Assembly: GCA_020283715.1 (NCBI GenBank)
Contig: JAIQCW010000105.1
Location: forward strand, 1-64,000
Direction: 5' to 3'
Length of the DNA stretch: 64,000 nt
From: Cytauxzoon felis
Taxonomy: Eukaryota > Apicomplexa > Aconoidasida > Piroplasmida > Theileriidae
In this document: one piece after another, positions 21,261-31,758 of the stretch
Layout: every line of letters begins with the position of its first letter
Position numbering within the stretch: the first letter of the stretch is position 1
Position numbers and translations under genes: made by a program
Notes under the pieces: generated by a model
The model's database searches: none
What the model was told of the DNA's origin: nothing
Seen by the model: only the letters and a program-made list of their open reading frames with translations

Positions 21261-24200
21261 TTACTTTTTCAATATACGTTTCTTGAATAATACCCGAGAT
21301 AATAACGTAGGCTTTGTACTTTGCGATTTATTTTCCTCTGAAATGAATATGTATTTACAATTATTGAATAGGAAGTTCTATTTAGACCTGACGGTGGACG
21401 ACACCTTAGTTGATGCCATACCTTTTGTATAAACTCACCATTATTTGATTGTACTTCTTCTTTTTTAATTTCCTTCTTTGGTGGTGTATTAACTTTGGGA
21501 TGTGTATCATTCATCACTTTACCATTTGGTTTAGTGGCTTCGTCTATAAAAGTATAGATGAGTTAAAGCGTCAGTCAGCATACTGTTATTCACCCGTCCA
21601 ATTGTATCACCAAGTAGTTCTAAATACTTGGCATTCTCACTTTGTACAACCAATGCTGATGATTTATTACCATCGATTATAATTTTTAATAATAGTGGAG
21701 CACCAGGTAATGTCGGTATATCTTCTGCTACTAAATTGGTGGCGATCATCTCAAATGACTTATCAGATGAGTTAAATATCAATAAATCCTTGTCATAATC
21801 AAATGATATTTTACATAATGATGAACTCGCCCTCTTATCAGCTGTATGAAGTTAATGACATTTTCATTCATCAAATTACCGTTGACTATATATACAGTAG
21901 CCTCAAATCCCTCTATCAATATTTTATTCTTTACATTCCTCAGTGGACGATCCTTTTCAACCTTTGGTTTTGCCTTTTTCTTCTTTTTCTTTTTTTTCTC
22001 CTTTGTTTGATCTGATGTTGGTTGAGGCTCTTCGGGTGTAATTAATGGTTGAGGCTCTTGAGGCGGTGTGGATTCTTCAGGAGTAGTTTGGAACTGAGGT
22101 TCTTCGGGTGTAATTAAGGGTTGAGATTCTTGAGGAGGTGATGGAGGTTGGGGTTCTTCAGGTATGATTGGTGGCTGTTGTTCAGGGGAGTGAAGTGTGG
22201 ATTCTTCAGTGGGAGGTTGAGGTACCTCATCAGCGATGATGGGAGGTTGTGATTCTTCATGTTGTTGAGATGTAAGTACTTCATCAACTGCGGGAGATGA
22301 AGGAATGACTTGATCAACAGGTGATGGAGTAAGTTCAGGTTGATCGGAAATTTGTTCTTCCGTATATATACCCGAGGTCTCATCTACTTCTTTTCCACTC
22401 GCCGTGGTGGCCTCTCTATTCATCTCCCCTTCCAGCTCCCGTGGATCGCTTCCAGGTATTCCACTTCCACTTGAGGTTACATCCTCACTACCCTCTCCAC
22501 TGCCACGATCTCTGGGAGTGGCTTTACCCTTCAGGGATAGGTAATTGGAAGAGCTGACGGCAGGACTAACCTCAGGTGGAGAGCTGTCTGCAAGACCAAC
22601 CTCATGTGGAGGGGCTCCACGCCTAGTGGGATCAATGGTTGTAACCTCGGGTGGAGAGCTTTCCACGATATCAATCTTATCAGATATAATATTTCTACTT
22701 GTTACGTTATCTTTGGTTACTTGTACCTCTAGCTCGGTGATATCTCCAGTCGATGATTCAATTCTCTCGTTATATTTTTCTTCAATCCCCACTTGTTCTG
22801 TATGTTGTATGGTGTATGGTGCTTCTTCTTGTGCAATTTCTTTTGGTGTGATTGGGCTGGATGGTACAATTTCTGTTTCTATATGACTGGTTGATTCTAT
22901 ATCACCATCTTTGATTGGTATATCTTCATCTATTGGTATTGTGGTTTTAATTGGTGTAGATGTATCATGTATATCTGTTTCCTTTACATTTTCATCCACT
23001 TTCAATTCATCATCTACCCCAACCATAACCCCATCGCCCGACTTTTCCACTTTTATTTCCGTTTTTTCTTCGGCTTCATCGGATTCGAGTATAAAATTCG
23101 AGAATGATCTGGTGAATTCTAAAATAGTGCTAGGTTGTGTATTATCTATAGTATTAACAACATCTTCATTAGTCAATGTTACATCTTCTTTAATTATGGT
23201 GTTATCGTGTTTTTTATCCCCATAATCTTGTTGTAGGTCATGGAAATGATAAACTTTATTTAAATTTCGTCTTCTTGTAACAAGACGTTCAAATAATTTA
23301 CCAGTTTTATTATTAAATATAACCTCATCTAATTCATCATGATAATCTATCATATCTACACGTCTATTAAGTATCTCTCTACCTAATACCCTCTTTTCAA
23401 GCCTCTTCAATGCCATATCCACCTCTAAATCTTCATCCACCATCTGCACCATTTCAGCCCCACTTGTGGGGCTAGCAGAAGTTTCATCGATTGATTGAGT
23501 GGGTTGTGATTCAAGATTAATTCGTCTATTAACAGCACGTTTTAGATTTTGAATTGGACCGAATAATTTCTTCTTTTTAAAGTGTTTTATTTTTGAATCT
23601 TCAAAATCCGTCTCTTCATAACTCAAGTCTATATGACGATAGTAGGGTTTAAACCCCATAAAAAACTTACTATAAATAGAATCACCTCTTTCTAAGACTT
23701 TGACATCAACATCTTTAATTACATCATCATGACTATCTTCATATGATATAACACCTTCATTGATACTTAATTCACTTAATTTAGTTTTTAGTAATGATTC
23801 AACTGAATAGCGATAAATATAAAGTCCATCTACTAAACATACCAACATAATCTCTCTTTTTACCATAAATCTATAAAAAATAGTATAAAAGGTGTAAATA
23901 TTATAAACAAACTGATTTCTTATCTCCTCGAGTTGGAGAATCATCAATTCTATGATAAAGGCCTGAAATCTTATCATTTTATCACAAAAATTCTAAAAAT
24001 TTCAACCTACTGGTATCCTATTGTCAATTATTTTCTTTTTTAAATCTGATGAGTGAATTAAATTAAAAATGTGTAAAAAAATACCTTCAAAATAAACATC
24101 ATCATTATAATATGAACGAAATTCTTCAAGTGTAGCATATCTCTTTGATATTTGTGAGCTTTTAGCCGGTACAGCTCTGTAACATATAGTATTCCTATCA

Positions 24201-24313
24201 TGTGCGATAACATATTGTCTACGGTTATAATGCAGTATGCGATGTCTCCTATGGGTATAATACAAGTAATAAGATGAATGAAAATAATAATACCTGTAAT
24301 CATATACATCCAT
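21261..24313 (-). CDS. Large unknown acidic protein with in-frame repeat insertion (multi-exon)
   Basis: I do not recognise it. Exon 1 (from the ATG at 24313) encodes a Tyr/His/Arg-rich N-terminus, then RYATLEEFRSYYNDDVYFE and, after short introns, DLKKKIIDNRIP and AFIIELMILQLEEIRNQFVYNI. The main exon has a basic region, a long acidic region, a GC-rich repeat insertion at 22370-22690, then proline repeats (PPIIPEEPQPPSPP, PLITPEEPQ) and a lysine run (KEKKKKKKKKAKPK). The C-terminal globular part (EGFEATVYIVN/ADKRASSSLCKISFDYDKDLLIFNSSDKSFEMIATNL..PTLPGAPLLLKIIIDG) could be a beta-rich domain. The last exon most likely ends ..LLSRVLFKKRILKK at 21261; without splicing, the frame stops at 21269. 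Confidence 0.6.
22370..22690 (-). repeat. GC-rich modular repeat cluster 12, coding
   Basis: Reads in frame on the host strand: PPEVTTIDPTRRGAPPHEVG, SSSNYLSLKGKATPRDRG, DVTSSGSGIPGSDPRELEGE and MNREATTASGKE. It has the usual A then B2 order. It sits in an already disordered acidic region, where an insertion would be tolerated. Confidence 0.92.
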
Positions 24314-24798
24314 TTGGATATTAAATATGTAAATTAATATAGATTAGTTAATGTGTATAGGATTATACAAGGGTTAGTCTAGGCATACTAGTGAAAAGTA
24401 TAAGAAGTAGATCAATAAATTTATAATTTATATAAATATGATAAAATTTAATAAATAATATACAATTGGACATAGATTATAATAGAATAATCATAATGTG
24501 TTTCTATAATAAAAAGCATATACCAGTGCACTTGTCTAACATGATGTAGGTATAAGATTCGAGTATATCGATGATAAATTAGTGAATATATATAAAGATT
24601 ATTAAATTTTATAATATATTGAGTTAAATTTTCATGTTTTAGTTAGTTTCAATTTTTCCAATATATGATGACCGATTATGATCCATCATACTGGTATAGT
24701 ATAGATCAAGATTAAATATAAATGTATATAATTAAAAAGAATCTAAAAATTATAATAATGTAGTATATTAAAATTTTATTAATTCCATAATAATAGCA
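24314..24798. promoter_or_regulatory. Divergent promoter region unknown gene / DPH1
   Basis: 485 bases of very AT-rich DNA between divergent start codons. No repeat, RNA gene or recognisable motif is seen. Confidence 0.5.
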
Positions 24799-26904
24799 AT
24801 GGAATCTATTGATAATAAATTATCGCATTGTAGAATATCATCAGCAAAGCCTAGATTATTGGATGAAGAGGTTGAATTTTTGAATATTGTAGTGGATAGA
24901 GCATTACCTAGGAATTATAATTTTGAGATACCGAAATGTATATTAAGGATACGTCAATTGAATTCTAAAAGGGTAGCATTACAATTACCTGAAGGATTAT
25001 TAGCTTGGGGATGTGAGATTGGTGATATAATTAAATATTTTTGTCCATCATTATTAGAGGTTTGTTTAAAAAAAATGATAGTAATGAATATTAATTATAG
25101 GTTATAATAATGGCAGATGTTACATATGGAGCATGTTGTATTGATGATTTAACAGCAATATTATTAGAATGTGATTTAATAATACATTTTGGTCATTCAT
25201 GTTTAATTCCTATTACAATTATTGAGATTGAATGTCTTTATATATTTGTTGAAATAAAATTTCCTATAAATGATTTAATAGATAATATTAAAAAAAATTT
25301 TGATATAAATGATAAATTATATATAATGGGTACTATACAATATTCTAATATATTACATGAATCAGTAAATATATTAAATAATAATAAATATTTTAATAAT
25401 GATATTAAAATACCTAGAGTATTACCATTATTACCTGGTGAAGTATTAGGTTGTACATCACCTATTATTAATAATATTAATGATTATAATAAAATAATAT
25501 TTATAGCTGATGGTAGATTTCATTTAGAAAGTGTATTAATACAAAATCCAAATATACCATTATATAGATTTGATCCATTTACAAAGGTTTTTTTTCATTT
25601 ACTTTTTATTTTATTTATATTTATTCTTTAGATCTTTACAAAAGAATCATATGATTTAAATTTATTACATAAAACAAGACTTGATTCTATTATAACAGCA
25701 CAAAATGCTAAATCTATTTGCCTTATTTTAAGTACATTAGGTAGACAAGGAAATTTAAATATATTAAATAATATCTGTAATATTTTAAATTATAAAAATA
25801 TCAAATATTATAAAATACTCTTATCCGAAATCACAATCGAAAAACTCACAAACCTAAAATCAGACGCCTTCATACAAGTATGTCAATTAATAAACCTATA
25901 AAAATATGTACATTAAAAAAAAATAACTCCACTCTAGGTCCAATCCACATCTTTTCCACTCCACCTGAGGTCCAATCCACGTTACTTCCCACTAGCCGTG
26001 GAGGCTTCTCCACCTGAGGTCGTCCTGCCGTCAGCTCCTCTATTTACTTCCCCCTCCGCTTCCCTGAGATCAGCTACGGGTAGTCCACTTGAGGTTATAA
26101 ATCTAATCGCGCTGAGATAAGGATAAAGTGACGGAATTCATGTTTGGAAGCATATCTCAATGAAGACAATATGGAATTAAATTAGGATTAGTAAATTCAA
26201 TAGAATCATCAAATTCCTTTTGTATGAGATATTGAGATTTATAATCCATTCATTGGTCATTGAGATATCTTCATGAGTTTCCCCAGAAATTCAGTATTTC
26301 TTCAATTTTTGAAGGTAAAAATGAAGTTAGTGGAAGACAGTGATTATTGACCTCAAGTGGAACCTGGAAGCGATCTACGGGAGCTGGAAGGGGAACTAAA
26401 TAGAAAAGGCTCCATGCAATGGAAAAGATGGACCTCAAGTGGAAGTGGAACCTGAAAGCGATCTCAGGGAGCTGGAAGGGGAAGTAAATGGAAGAAGCTC
26501 CATGCAATGGCAAAGAGAGTACGACTATAACCTCAGATGGAGTGGAATTAAGAGTTGGATTAGACTTCAAGTGGATGTATTTGATTTAAATGTATCATTG
26601 ATATATAGATTGGTTGTCCGAGATTATCGATAGATTGGGGTGTTACATTTGACAGGCCACTTTTGAATCCTTATGAGGCTTACGTAGCTTTTAATAATAT
26701 AATGTATAAGAGTGTTTATCCTATGGATTATTATTCGAAAAATGGTGGTGATTGGTCGAATTATACTACAAGTATGTATTTTTCTATATAAAATTGATAT
26801 AATTTAATTTTCTAGATTCTAAATGTACTATAAATGAGGATAAAAGAGAATTAATTAAACGTAGATTACAACAGAGATCTAATACGATACATTATACATT
26901 ATGA
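24799..26904 (+). CDS. DPH1: DPH1, diphthamide synthesis enzyme subunit (5 exons)
   Basis: With DPH2, DPH1 forms the [4Fe-4S] radical enzyme that transfers 3-amino-3-carboxypropyl from SAM to the target histidine of EF2, the first step of diphthamide synthesis. Family segments are [50 protein letters not shown] with the first cluster Cys, FGHSCLIPI, and [11 protein letters not shown] with the second Cys. After [10 protein letters not shown] and [11 protein letters not shown], the frame would stop soon after DAFIQVC. A GT-AG intron (25878-26608) instead leads to [28 protein letters not shown], which supplies the third cluster Cys in the CPRLSIDWG motif. The final exon ends TIHYTL. The 731-nt intron is filled with repeats. 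Confidence 0.95.
25925..26560. repeat. GC-rich modular repeat cluster 13 with 250-bp module, in a DPH1 intron
   Basis: A left B1 arm in minus orientation, module E in plus orientation at about 26096-26345 (ctgagataaggataaagtga ... gagtttccccagaaattcag), then a right B2 arm in plus orientation. A second B2 copy (gcgatctcagggagctggaa) follows near 26458. The arm variant ctccatgcaatgg is found only here. This is one of the two longest clusters. Confidence 0.9.
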
Positions 26905-27451
26905 TGATGACATTTGGGCAATTCATGAAGTTGTTTCAACCTCTAGAAGATATAACCACACTTTAACTCATGTAATATACTTTTATGATACAATTGTATG
27001 ATAATGTAGTGATGTGATGATTTATACCAATTCAATACAAGAAATGAATTTAAAAAACACCATCGACCTTGGGTTATAGGGATAAAAAACACTATTTCCA
27101 CTATAATATTAATGTCTATTGAAGATATATACATGAATATAATACATACTTAAACATTAATACAATTGAATTATGATGTATAGTTGTATTAAGGTATATA
27201 TATATTAATATAAATAATTATTATAATATATATAGTATATAACTACTAACATGAAGTGAAGATAGTATAGTAACTATATTATACTTATAATAATACTAAC
27301 TTATATATACTTCAATAAATTATTTCAATACTAAACTTCGGTTGTAAATAGTGAACTTAAAGTAAAAGTGTAATGGTAAGAGTAATTAATAGTGTACAAG
27401 ATAATCTACATGTAGTGTATGGTATGATATTAGATTAAGGTGTATAGATTA
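26905..27451. other. Convergent intergenic region DPH1 / SDHAF2-like
   Basis: 547 bases of AT-rich sequence between converging stop codons. It contains no GC-rich repeat and no recognisable gene. Confidence 0.5.
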
Positions 27452-27820
27452 TTAGTTTAAATTATCAGTGGTGTTTAAATAATAAACAAGCTCTCTTATA
27501 ATTACATTATGATTATATTCTTTAATATTCTTCTTTAATATAAAGAGATTATATAATTGTAATGTATCTAATGATAACATTTCTTCAAAATCATTTAATG
27601 GTTCTAAATTACCATTTTTATATTCATTTATAAATTTATTAAATATTATATCCAATTCTTTAATACCTGTATCATTTATACGCTTCATTATCATCTTATA
27701 CTTAATATCTCTATTATATGATAACCCCATTTTCCCACAATAATAATAAACCCCATTCCAACAATTTATATTCCTCATTAAAATATTAAACATATTGAAT
27801 TTTTTAATATATGTAATCAT
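27452..27820 (-). CDS. SDHAF2: SDHAF2/SDH5-like succinate dehydrogenase assembly factor
   Basis: SDHAF2 helps attach FAD to the succinate dehydrogenase flavoprotein in mitochondria. Residues 40-95 (KMIMKRINDTGIKELDIIFNKFINE...LNDFEEMLSLDTLQLYNLFI) follow the family pattern: a short helix with R..RG/TG..ELD, then F, then a second helix with a dFe.LL..D..L motif. The N-terminus could be an import leader. The first ATG overlaps the YTH stop as ATGA; the ATG at 27793 (MFNILMRN) is an alternative start, still only 23 bases from that stop. The length of 122 residues fits. The similarity is moderate, so the function is likely rather than certain. Confidence 0.65.
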   Translation of the reverse strand: MITYIKKFNMFNILMRNINCWNGVYYYCGKMGLSYNRDIKYKMIMKRINDTGIKELDIIFNKFINEYKNGNLEPLNDFEEMLSLDTLQLYNLFILKKNIKEYNHNVIIRELVYYLNTTDNLN

Positions 27821-28626
27821 TTGTTTTGATTAGGTTTATCTAACCAATATTTTTGTGAACATTGATATAATGAGATATAATTTTCATAAGACATGTTAGA
27901 TAAATCAACAGGGAATATAACAATTGATGGATTATAATCTACAGCAATTTCTAATATATTTGGTTTAACTTTAGTTTTAATAGTATTATTATCAATAGGC
28001 ATAAAAAATGGAAATATGTTACCACCTATAAATAATTATAAATAAATAAAATTATAATACCTTTAATTAAATCTATATTTATAACATCTTTAGAATTTAA
28101 AAATTTATCTTCAAATAATTTACATAATTCATAACCAGAATTATAATCTACCTCTTGTCCATCACGACTTACACGTAATGGTTTATTAGAATTTAATTTA
28201 TTAATTAAATGTTCACAATCATTAAATGATAATTCAATAAATCGTATCCAAAATATATTAAATGTTTTACCATTAAATAATTGACCATTTGGTAATTTAA
28301 ATATACCTTTTATATTACCATCACCAGGTTTAGATGTCATTACAGCATAACCAGTAAATCTAGAACTACCATTCACTGAAAATATCAAAATCACATTAAC
28401 ACCACTATCAAAAGCATCTTTAAATATATGTTCATTCTTTGATGTTGTAGCCCATATATCATATGTTAATGATGTATAAATATTCTCATCAGATATACTC
28501 TTTACAATAAAATAACGATTACATTCATCTTCATCTAAATATTAATATCAATACATAATCAAATAACATACATATCTTCTTAGCATTAGCATGTGGGATG
28601 TTTTTAGCAAAATATGACAAATCCAT
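27817..28626 (-). CDS. YTH-domain m6A reader (3 exons)
   Basis: YTH proteins bind N6-methyladenosine in RNA through an aromatic cage. The start is MDLSYFAKNIPHANAKK (28626). After a short intron, the domain reads RYFIVKSISDENIYTSLTYDIWATTSKNEHIFKDAF, VILIFSVNGSSRFTGYAVM, FNIFWIRFIELSFNDCEHL and NKPLRVSRDGQEVDYNSG. The aromatic positions are W in DIWATT, W in IFWIRF and F/Y in the loop region, so the cage looks intact, though one position is uncertain. A third exon reads NIFPFFMPIDNN to the stop DKPNQNK. There is no other domain, unlike the CPSF30-YTH gene further along. The stop overlaps the next gene's start codon. Confidence 0.9.
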
Positions 28627-29065
28627 TAAAAAAACATAAAAAATCACAGAATATTAATAAATTGTAAATCAAATTTACATAACTATTAAATAAACATAAA
28701 TGTATTTTTCAGGAAATAAAAGACACATAATAAACAAATTATGACATTAGAGTCAAAATTTAAAAATTAAAAGTATCTTTTAATTAAAACTACAATATAA
28801 ACAAATCAACAAAATAATTACATTTATACACTTTAAATCAACTGAAATTAGATGTAATATTTTAAAACTTTTTATAATGGGTGGGGGTTGTAAAGTTTTT
28901 ATAGCAGCAAGATGAATTAAAATCAGACCAGAAATTACTATTACATTGTACTGATGTTGATTAATAATTGTTTAATTGTAAATGCTGGGTTGTAATATTG
29001 TTTGTTGAGTTTAATTTTGGAATCTATCATCAATTATCTATAGACTACACTTCATTCATATAAAG
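28627..29065. promoter_or_regulatory. Divergent promoter region YTH / SRRM1
   Basis: 439 bases between divergent starts; AT-rich, with a few poly-A/T runs. No repeat or RNA gene is recognised. Confidence 0.5.
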
Positions 29066-30395
29066 ATGATTGGAGCAAGTAGATTTAATCGAGGTAGTAA
29101 TGATCATAAGAATCTATTTTTAGCAGGTAAAGAAAAGGAATTATTAGACTCTAAAAAATGGCCATCTTCATTTTCTCAACATGTTGATATTACAAAGGTA
29201 CGTATTGATGCGTTTAAACCCTGGATTAATAAACGCATTTCTGAGCTTATGGGTGTTGAAGATGATATAGTTGTAGACTACTGCATCAGCCAACTCAAGG
29301 TACTCGGAGAAACCGACGCCAAAGCTAATTCCGAAAATGCAGGTATGTACATATAATCACATACAAAATTTTATACACACCAACATACTAATTTCTCCAC
29401 CCGAGGTCCATCCACTTTCCTTCGTCTTGCAGACAGCTTTCTCAATTTACCTCTCCCTCCGCTTCCCCGAGATCAGCTGCGGGTAGTCCACTTGAGGTTA
29501 CATTATTACCCTCCTCACTGCCACGATCTCTGGGAGTGGCTTTACTCTTTAGGGATAGGTAATTGGAAGAGCTGACGGCAGGATTGACCTCGAGTGGAGA
29601 AGATCTGTCTGCAAGACCTACGGTGGAGGCGAGTGGAACACTGGTTGTAACCTCAGTGTGAATATACATTTTGAATTTTCGTTAATGAATATATATATAT
29701 ATATATATAGGTGATGGTGGTTCGGTATTGAATGAGAAGCCGTATTTGGATCCTAAGAGATTGCAGATAAATTTGACTGGTTTTATGGCTAAGAAGGCGG
29801 GTGTATTTGTTCGTGAATTATGGGATTTATTATTATCAGCTCAAGAGAATGAGTATGGTATACCACAATTATTTATTGATGAGAAGCGTCGTGAGATAAA
29901 TGAGATACAGAATTCAGTTAAAGAGGTTGAATCTGAGATTAATGAATTGACTACAGATGGTGTATTAGATAATAATCAATCTATAAGAGATCAAGATGAT
30001 AAGTATAAAATGAATGGTCATAAAGATAGACGTAGTCGTTCTAATGATGATGTATGGTATAAAAATAAGAAATATACAGATTCATTAAGGAATCATAATA
30101 GAAATTATTATGATAGACGTTATAAATCTGATAGATATAAGAGATATCGTAGATATTCTACTAGTTCAAGTCGTTCATCTAGTTCAAGTTATTATTATTC
30201 AAGACATCATAGGCGTCGTTCTAGAAGTTTTAGTTCAAGAAGGAGAAGGGATAATAGACATAGAAGATATTCATCAGAATCATCAGCAAGTCTTACACCA
30301 GGTATATATATATATATATATATACATTTAAAAAATAAAATTATATAGAACGTATGAAGAAAGCACGTGATGTATCATCAAGTCGTGGGGTTTAA
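29066..30395 (+). CDS. SRRM1: SRRM1/SRm160-like PWI-RS splicing coactivator (3 exons)
   Basis: SRm160 links splicing factors and the exon junction complex. Exon 1 starts MIGASRFNRGSNDHKN and includes the PWI domain: KWPSSFSQHVDITKVRIDAFKPWINKRISELMGVEDDIVVDYCISQL with the core PWI tripeptide. Exon 2 (29711 onward) completes it: LDPKRLQINLTGFMAKKAGVFVRELWDLLLSAQEN..GIPQLFIDEKRREI. An Arg/Ser/Tyr-rich RS tail follows. Exon 3 adds ERMKKARDVSSSRGV and the stop. Intron 1 (29343-29710) holds a GC-rich repeat and a (ta)n run just before its acceptor. Intron 2 starts with another (ta)n run at about 30302-30323. Confidence 0.9.
29395..29660 (-). repeat. GC-rich modular repeat cluster 14, in SRRM1 intron 1
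   Basis: Minus orientation, antisense to the host. A (gccacgatctctgggagtgg) and B1 (ctccgcttccccgagatcag), with mixed arms of the cttgcagacagc and ctgacggcagg types and ccacccgaggt / acctcagtgtg boundaries. The minus strand is open through SSSNYLSLKSKATPRDRG and AADLGEAEGEVN even though it is antisense intron sequence. Confidence 0.9.
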
Positions 30396-30516
30396 TTTAT
30401 TTTTCAACATCCCCATAATTTCTTCATTTTTTATTTTAACATCATTTAAATAAACATCAACTTCATTACTATAAATAAAAAAAATTATAGGGTTTTTTTA
30501 TTATTATGGGGGAAAT

Positions 30517-31752
30517 TTACCTGCTTTTAATATCATTACCAGTATATGTTTTTATATGTCCAAATGTTTTTAAATCATTAATTACTTTATCCAATGGATA
30601 ATAATAAGGTGATTTAAATAAATTAAATGAATATATAGGAGGTAATATAATATTCATATCAACATGAATATAATTATTAGGATATCTAAAACCATAAATT
30701 AACATACGCCTAATATCATTCCAACCACCGTTCAATATAATAGATGAAAAATCATATATTGTGGGGGTTAAAACACCATATTCACTATCTAAAGTCTTAT
30801 ATACCTCATTATAAACACCACACGATGTCGTAGTTTTCCACTCGCCGTGGTGGCTTTCTCTATTTAGTTCCCCCTCCGCTTCCCATAGATCAGCTACGGG
30901 TAACACCTGAGGTACAGTATCACTCTTCATTCCATCACCACTTTCCATTCCACTAGGCGTGGCGCCTCTTCCTTTTACTTCCCCTTCCAGCTCCCGTAGA
31001 TCGCTTCCAGGTTCCACTTGAGGTCCAGTACTACACTTCATTCCACTCGCCGTGGAGGCTCTCTTATTTACCTCACCTCGACTCCCATAGATCGTCTCGG
31101 ATTCTTCGCCACGATCTCCGGGAGTGGCTTTACTCTTTAGAGATAGATAATTGGAAGAGCTGACGGCAGGACTAACCTCAGGTGGAGAGCCAACGGCAGG
31201 AGAACGCGAGGTTGTTGTAACCTCAGGTGTAGAAACGTGGGATGAATAACGTTCATATGTGTATAGATTATTATGTCTATTGGGTATAATTTTCTCTTGC
31301 GATAGAATATTTTTGATTATGGATTCGGCTTTGTTCTTCATTTGTTGTATTAATTTAATATGTGACCTTCTGAAATTTTTAATGTCATAAAATGTACCAT
31401 TAGGTGTAGCAGAAAGATGTATCATAGAACATGGGTTAGGATTATATATAATTGTATAATCAAAACATTTATATAATAAATTTACCCCATCATCTCTTCT
31501 AGAATTTGCAACCCTACATAATGGATCTGATATTCTTAATCTAATATCACTATCATTTAATTTATTTGAACATTTTATACAATTAATTACAGATACACAA
31601 TTCCATGAATTACATACCCTACATCTCTTCATATATAATCTATTAGTATAATAACGACCATTATATGCTGAATGATGTATCAACCTATTATCCACCCCAT
31701 TCAATTTAATGGGGTATTTTATATGAAATTTATAAACATGGGGCAATTTCAT
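30517..31752 (-). CDS. Zinc-motif and HIT-like domain protein with in-frame repeat insertion
   Basis: Residues about 43-70 (CRVCNSWNCVSVINCIKC) hold two CxxC pairs that may bind zinc. Residues 100-165 (DYTIIYNPNPCSMIHLSATPNGTFYDI, then RRSHIKLIQQMKNKAESIIKNIL) and the C-terminus (MLIYGFRYPNNYIHVDMNIILPPIYSF) resemble the two halves of a HIT-fold nucleotide hydrolase. The usual HxHxH motif would be IHVDM, so it is incomplete; activity is doubtful or this is a different family. About 130 residues encoded by GC-rich repeat (30837-31235) separate the halves. The ATG lies 6 bases after the bL9 stop. The coding region is a single uninterrupted exon. Confidence 0.5.
   Translation of the reverse strand: MKLPHVYKFHIKYPIKLNGVDNRLIHHSAYNGRYYTNRLYMKRCRVCNSWNCVSVINCIKCSNKLNDSDIRLRISDPLCRVANSRRDDGVNLLYKCFDYTIIYNPNPCSMIHLSATPNGTFYDIKNFRRSHIKLIQQMKNKAESIIKNILSQEKIIPNRHNNLYTYERYSSHVSTPEVTTTSRSPAVGSPPEVSPAVSSSNYLSLKSKATPGDRGEESETIYGSRGEVNKRASTASGMKCSTGPQVEPGSDLRELEGEVKGRGATPSGMESGDGMKSDTVPQVLPVADLWEAEGELNRESHHGEWKTTTSCGVYNEVYKTLDSEYGVLTPTIYDFSSIILNGGWNDIRRMLIYGFRYPNNYIHVDMNIILPPIYSFNLFKSPYYYPLDKVINDLKTFGHIKTYTGNDIKSR
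30835..31235 (-). repeat. GC-rich modular repeat cluster 15, coding, inside the HIT-like gene
   Basis: Host-sense and in frame: SSSNYLSLKSKATPGDRGE, then [20 protein letters not shown] (B2) and VADLWEAEGELNRESHHGEW (B1). It contains one A and two B modules plus a shortened GSRGEVNKRASTASG copy. The boundary peptides PPEV and PQVE mark ccacctgaggt / acctcaggtgg. Confidence 0.93.
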
Positions 31753-31758
31753 TATAAT

